From Dehalococcoidia bacterium (GTDB lineage: Bacteria; Chloroflexota; Dehalococcoidia; Tepidiformales; Tepidiformaceae): a DNA stretch of 64,000 bases. Below, piece by piece: positions 61,530-64,000 of this stretch. The notes under the pieces were generated by a model. The model ran no database searches. It worked only from the letters and a program-made list of their open reading frames with translations, and was not told the origin of the DNA. The position numbers and the translations under genes are program-made. The stretch covers positions 1 through 64,000 of the forward strand of contig VXLW01000002.1 of NCBI GenBank assembly GCA_009841435.1. Direction: 5' to 3'. Position 1 is the first letter of the stretch, and each line of letters opens with the position of its first letter.

Positions 61530-62698
61530 CAGGTCGCCTCGATGAGGCCCTGGCGGTGGCCGAGGCGGGGCAGGCGGCGGTTGAGGCCGGCGAGCACCTC
61601 GTAGTTGATGGTGTCGATGTGGCCGGCCACCTCGGCGGCCGTGATCGTCTCGCCACCCTGCTCGCCGATGAGCACGGCCTCGTCGCCTTCGACAACCCCG
61701 GGGACGCCCGTAACGTCGATCAGGAACTGGTCCATGCAGATGCGCCCCACGATGGGGCAGCGCCGGCCCCCGGCGAGCACATGGCCGCGGTTGCTGAGTG
61801 CGCGGTGGTAGCCGTCGGCGTAGCCGATGGGCACCAGCGCGACGCGTGACTGGCGTTCGGCCACCCACGTGAGGCCGTAGCTGACGCCCTCGCCGGGGGC
61901 GACATCAAAGACGCGGGCGAGGCGCGCCTTCATGCTGAGGACGCGCTGCAGGCCGGGGTTGGGGGTGTGGTCGGGAAGGGCGCCGTACAGGCCGAGCCCC
62001 GTGCGCACGGCGTCGTAGCGGAACTCGGGGTGGCGGATGGTGGTGGCGGTGTTGGCGATGTGGCGCATCGGCACCGGCCCGGCGAGGCGCACCGCCTCGG
62101 CCACGACCCGGTCCTGCTCCAGGGTGAAGGAATCGTCCTCGTGGTCGGCGTTGGCGAGGTGCGTCCAGAGCGCTTCGAGCGTGACGCCCTCAAGGGTGCG
62201 CACCTGGTCCGCGAGTGTGGCGACTTCGTCCGGAGCGAGGCCGAAGCGGTGCATGCCGCTGTCGACCTTCACATGGACCGGCACTGGCGCCTTGCCGGCA
62301 CGCAACGCCGCCTCGGAGACGGCCCCGGCCTGCTCCTCGCTGTCGACGGTCAGGGTGATGTCGTGCGCGACCGCCGTTTCGGCGTCCTCGGCGAACGAGT
62401 GGCCGAGGACGAGCACGGGCTGGGTGACGCCCGCCTCGCGCAGGTCGACCGCTTCGGCCAGATAGACGACGGCGAAGCGTTCGATGCCGGCGGCCTCGAG
62501 GGCGGGCCCGACAACGTCCGCGCCGTGGCCGTAGGCGTTTGCCTTCACCACGGCCATGACGGTCGCGTCTCCGGCGGTTTCGCGAAGGACGCGGGCGTTG
62601 GTGTCGAGGGCGTCGAGGTCGAGCTCGATCCAGGCGTTGAGCGCCTGCGTGGCGCTCTCGAGGGGCGTTCCGATAGTTCCGGGACTGCTGGTGGTCAC
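61526..62698 (-). CDS. alr: Alanine racemase
   Basis: The 390-aa enzyme makes D-alanine for peptidoglycan. The PLP lysine is in VVKANAYGHG (Lys52), the barrel continues with VHVKVDSGMHRFG, THLANADHED and the RTGLGLYG strand, and the catalytic Tyr is in GVSYGLTW. The C-terminal beta domain includes GRICMDQFLIDV. The GTG at 62698 follows GAAGGGGG and gives the normal length; the frame is open far upstream but only as a shadow of the opposite gene. It is divergent from the TPR lipoprotein gene. Confidence 0.96.
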   Translation of the reverse strand: MTTSSPGTIGTPLESATQALNAWIELDLDALDTNARVLRETAGDATVMAVVKANAYGHGADVVGPALEAAGIERFAVVYLAEAVDLREAGVTQPVLVLGHSFAEDAETAVAHDITLTVDSEEQAGAVSEAALRAGKAPVPVHVKVDSGMHRFGLAPDEVATLADQVRTLEGVTLEALWTHLANADHEDDSFTLEQDRVVAEAVRLAGPVPMRHIANTATTIRHPEFRYDAVRTGLGLYGALPDHTPNPGLQRVLSMKARLARVFDVAPGEGVSYGLTWVAERQSRVALVPIGYADGYHRALSNRGHVLAGGRRCPIVGRICMDQFLIDVTGVPGVVEGDEAVLIGEQGGETITAAEVAGHIDTINYEVLAGLNRRLPRLGHRQGLIEATC

Positions 62699-62748
62699 GG
62701 CTGCCCCCTTCCCCGGGCGGCGCTTTGACCCGCCCTTGAGAACGGGCC

Positions 62749-62761
62749 TAGCATCGATGGG
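62749..62761 (+). promoter_or_regulatory. Leaderless promoter -10 box for the TPR lipoprotein
   Basis: TAGCAT (62749-62754) is followed by 7 nt and the GTG at 62762. Confidence 0.55.
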
Positions 62762-64000
62762 GTGGAGGCCAGACGCAACCGGCCCGGCCCTCGGCGCCTG
62801 AGGGGTGTGTGGCGCGGTGCGTTGGCTGCCTTGGTCGCGGCCCTCGCGCTGGTCTCGTGCGGCGAGGACACCCCTCCTCCTGCCCCTTCCCCGACCCCGA
62901 CGACCGTCGCGGCGCCTGCCGCGACCCCCACGCCGGAACCGGCGGCGCTCCTCGACGAGGCGAACGTGCTGCTGCGGGGCGGCCGCTACGACGAGGCGGC
63001 GGCAATGTTCGCGACCGTGGCGGAGCGTGCGACGGACCCGCAGCTCCGCTCGACGGCCCTGCTCGGGGAGGCCGTGGCCGCGTATGACACAGGCGCGCAC
63101 GGGCGCTCGATGGGGCTTCTGCGCCGTGCGCTGGAAGCGGCGACACACGGGTCGCCGGAGGAGGCGCGCGCGGTCTACCTGCTGGGCGTGCGGTTGAACG
63201 AGGCGCGCGCCTTCGAGGAGGCGGTGGCGCTGCTGCGGCCCCACTCCGTGTTCGGAAGCGGGCTGGCGCTCGGCCCTTCGATTGCGTCCGAGTACGCCCG
63301 CGCGCTTGCCGGGAACGGAGAAGTCGAGCGGGCGGAGACGGTGTGGCAGTCGCTGCTGGCGACGCCGGGGCTGGGCGAGCAGCTGCGGCTCCCGATCCTG
63401 CGCCAGCGCGCAGCCATCGCCCGCGTCGAGGACGACCTGGAGGGCCGGCGGCGCTGGCTCGGCGAACTGGCGAGGCTCACCCGCGATCCGGAGGTCCGGC
63501 ACGAGTTGGCGGCCGTCGGCTTCCTGCTCGGCGACCTCGACCTGTTCGAGGCGCAACTGCGCGCCATCATCGCCGAAAGCCCCTGGACCGAGGAGGCGTT
63601 GTTCTCGCTGCGCGACTTGCGTCAGGCCGGCTACGAGGTCGATCCGGGCCAGGAGGGGTTCGTGTACTACCGGCACGGGGCGTTCGCCCAGGCGCGGGCC
63701 GTGCTCCTTCCGGCGGTGCAGGATCCGGCGGCGAGCGCGGAAGAGCTGGCCTATCGCACCTACTTCCTCGCAGCTGCGTATGACGACGAGGGGTTCTACT
63801 TGGAGTCGATACCGCTCTATGACGCGGTTGCGGCGGCGCCGGAGGCGGGGGTGTTCGGGCATCGGGCGCGGTACTGGGCGGCGCGGGCGCTTGAGAACGC
63901 AGGGCTTTTTGACGAGGCGGCGGCGCGGTACGACGCCGTGGCGGGGGAGACCGGGGCCGAGTTCGCCGCGGAGGCGGCCTTCCGGAGCGGTTTCTCGCGG
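62762..64000 (+). CDS. TPR-rich lipoprotein, possibly the N-terminal part of a lytic transglycosylase (runs off the window end)
   Basis: The frame from GTG 62762 stays open to the window end (413 codons). It begins with a basic n-region (MEARRNRPGPRRLRG) and a lipobox signal (LALVSC, Cys33). A Pro/Thr/Ala linker follows, then helical repeats of TPR type (ALLDEANVLLRGGRYDEAAA, AYRTYFLAAAYDD-like units, ARALENAGLFDEAAARYDAV). In this setting, next to an M23 peptidase and alr, the layout resembles the superhelical N-terminus of Slt-type lytic transglycosylases, but the catalytic domain is not in view, so another TPR lipoprotein is equally possible. A start at the later GTG (62807) would remove the basic n-region. 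Confidence 0.75.
   Translation, partial: MEARRNRPGPRRLRGVWRGALAALVAALALVSCGEDTPPPAPSPTPTTVAAPAATPTPEPAALLDEANVLLRGGRYDEAAAMFATVAERATDPQLRSTALLGEAVAAYDTGAHGRSMGLLRRALEAATHGSPEEARAVYLLGVRLNEARAFEEAVALLRPHSVFGSGLALGPSIASEYARALAGNGEVERAETVWQSLLATPGLGEQLRLPILRQRAAIARVEDDLEGRRRWLGELARLTRDPEVRHELAAVGFLLGDLDLFEAQLRAIIAESPWTEEALFSLRDLRQAGYEVDPGQEGFVYYRHGAFAQARAVLLPAVQDPAASAEELAYRTYFLAAAYDDEGFYLESIPLYDAVAAAPEAGVFGHRARYWAARALENAGLFDEAAARYDAVAGETGAEFAAEAAFRSGFSR

Overview
The window is very GC-rich, gene-dense bacterial chromosome with no rRNA, CRISPR array, insertion sequence or phage gene. The mix of genes (a tRNA-Thr/tuf junction, Obg, groESL under a CIRCE element, DM13 and DUF2007 proteins, P450/ferredoxin, SDR and crotonase enzymes, a lone branched-chain amino acid binding lipoprotein, secreted beta-propeller proteins) and the many leaderless starts fit an aerobic, heterotrophic Chloroflexota lineage, perhaps Dehalococcoidia-like. 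This placement is inference; no rRNA is present to settle it.

Layout. 1-1 kb: 5' end of tuf, tRNA-Thr(GGT) and a flavin split-barrel protein on the minus strand. 1-7.7 kb (+): a RecB-like/RNase H-like fusion nuclease, then an ECF sigma factor overlapping a transmembrane VWA protein, then a VWA lipoprotein paralogue. 7.8-13.4 kb (-): a 14-repeat RCC1-like propeller protein, a 5'-nucleotidase-family protein with the same type of C-terminal anchor, a methyltransferase and tRNA-Tyr/tRNA-Thr. 13.6-24.8 kb: metabolic and regulatory genes (GrpB, TrkA-type regulator, HxlR regulator, DM13 protein, ferredoxin-P450-GNAT operon, Nudix, CcdA, LivK-like lipoprotein, SDR, crotonase). 24.9-32.5 kb: Obg, a heterodimeric ABC exporter and groES-groEL with a 40-aa membrane peptide gene. 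32.7-45.2 kb: a ClC channel, small genes, and a MacB/FtsX-like export locus with two ATPases and two divergent giant permeases. 45.3-58 kb: a duplicated lipoprotein and four tandem secreted proteins, each made of two 64-65-aa 'EVRVWQ' modules plus an NHL-type propeller. 58-64 kb: SDR, tRNA-Pro, DUF302, M23 peptidase lipoprotein, methyltransferase, alanine racemase and a truncated TPR lipoprotein.

Two patterns cut across the window. First, at least 16 start codons lie 6-9 nt downstream of a TANNNT hexamer with no Shine-Dalgarno sequence, the pattern of leaderless mRNAs. Second, the first and fourth of the tandem EVRVWQ-NHL genes are preceded by a 19-nt identical element made of a -10 hexamer, a 7-nt gap and an ATG. 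The ATG opens a seven-codon upstream ORF whose TGA overlaps the GTG start of the main gene. This coupled leaderless-uORF design, together with the tandem EVRVWQ-NHL array, is the best candidate here for something undescribed. Much of the rest is envelope biology: exported propellers, lipoproteins, FtsX-type export, a sigma factor tied to a surface VWA protein, and cell-wall enzymes.
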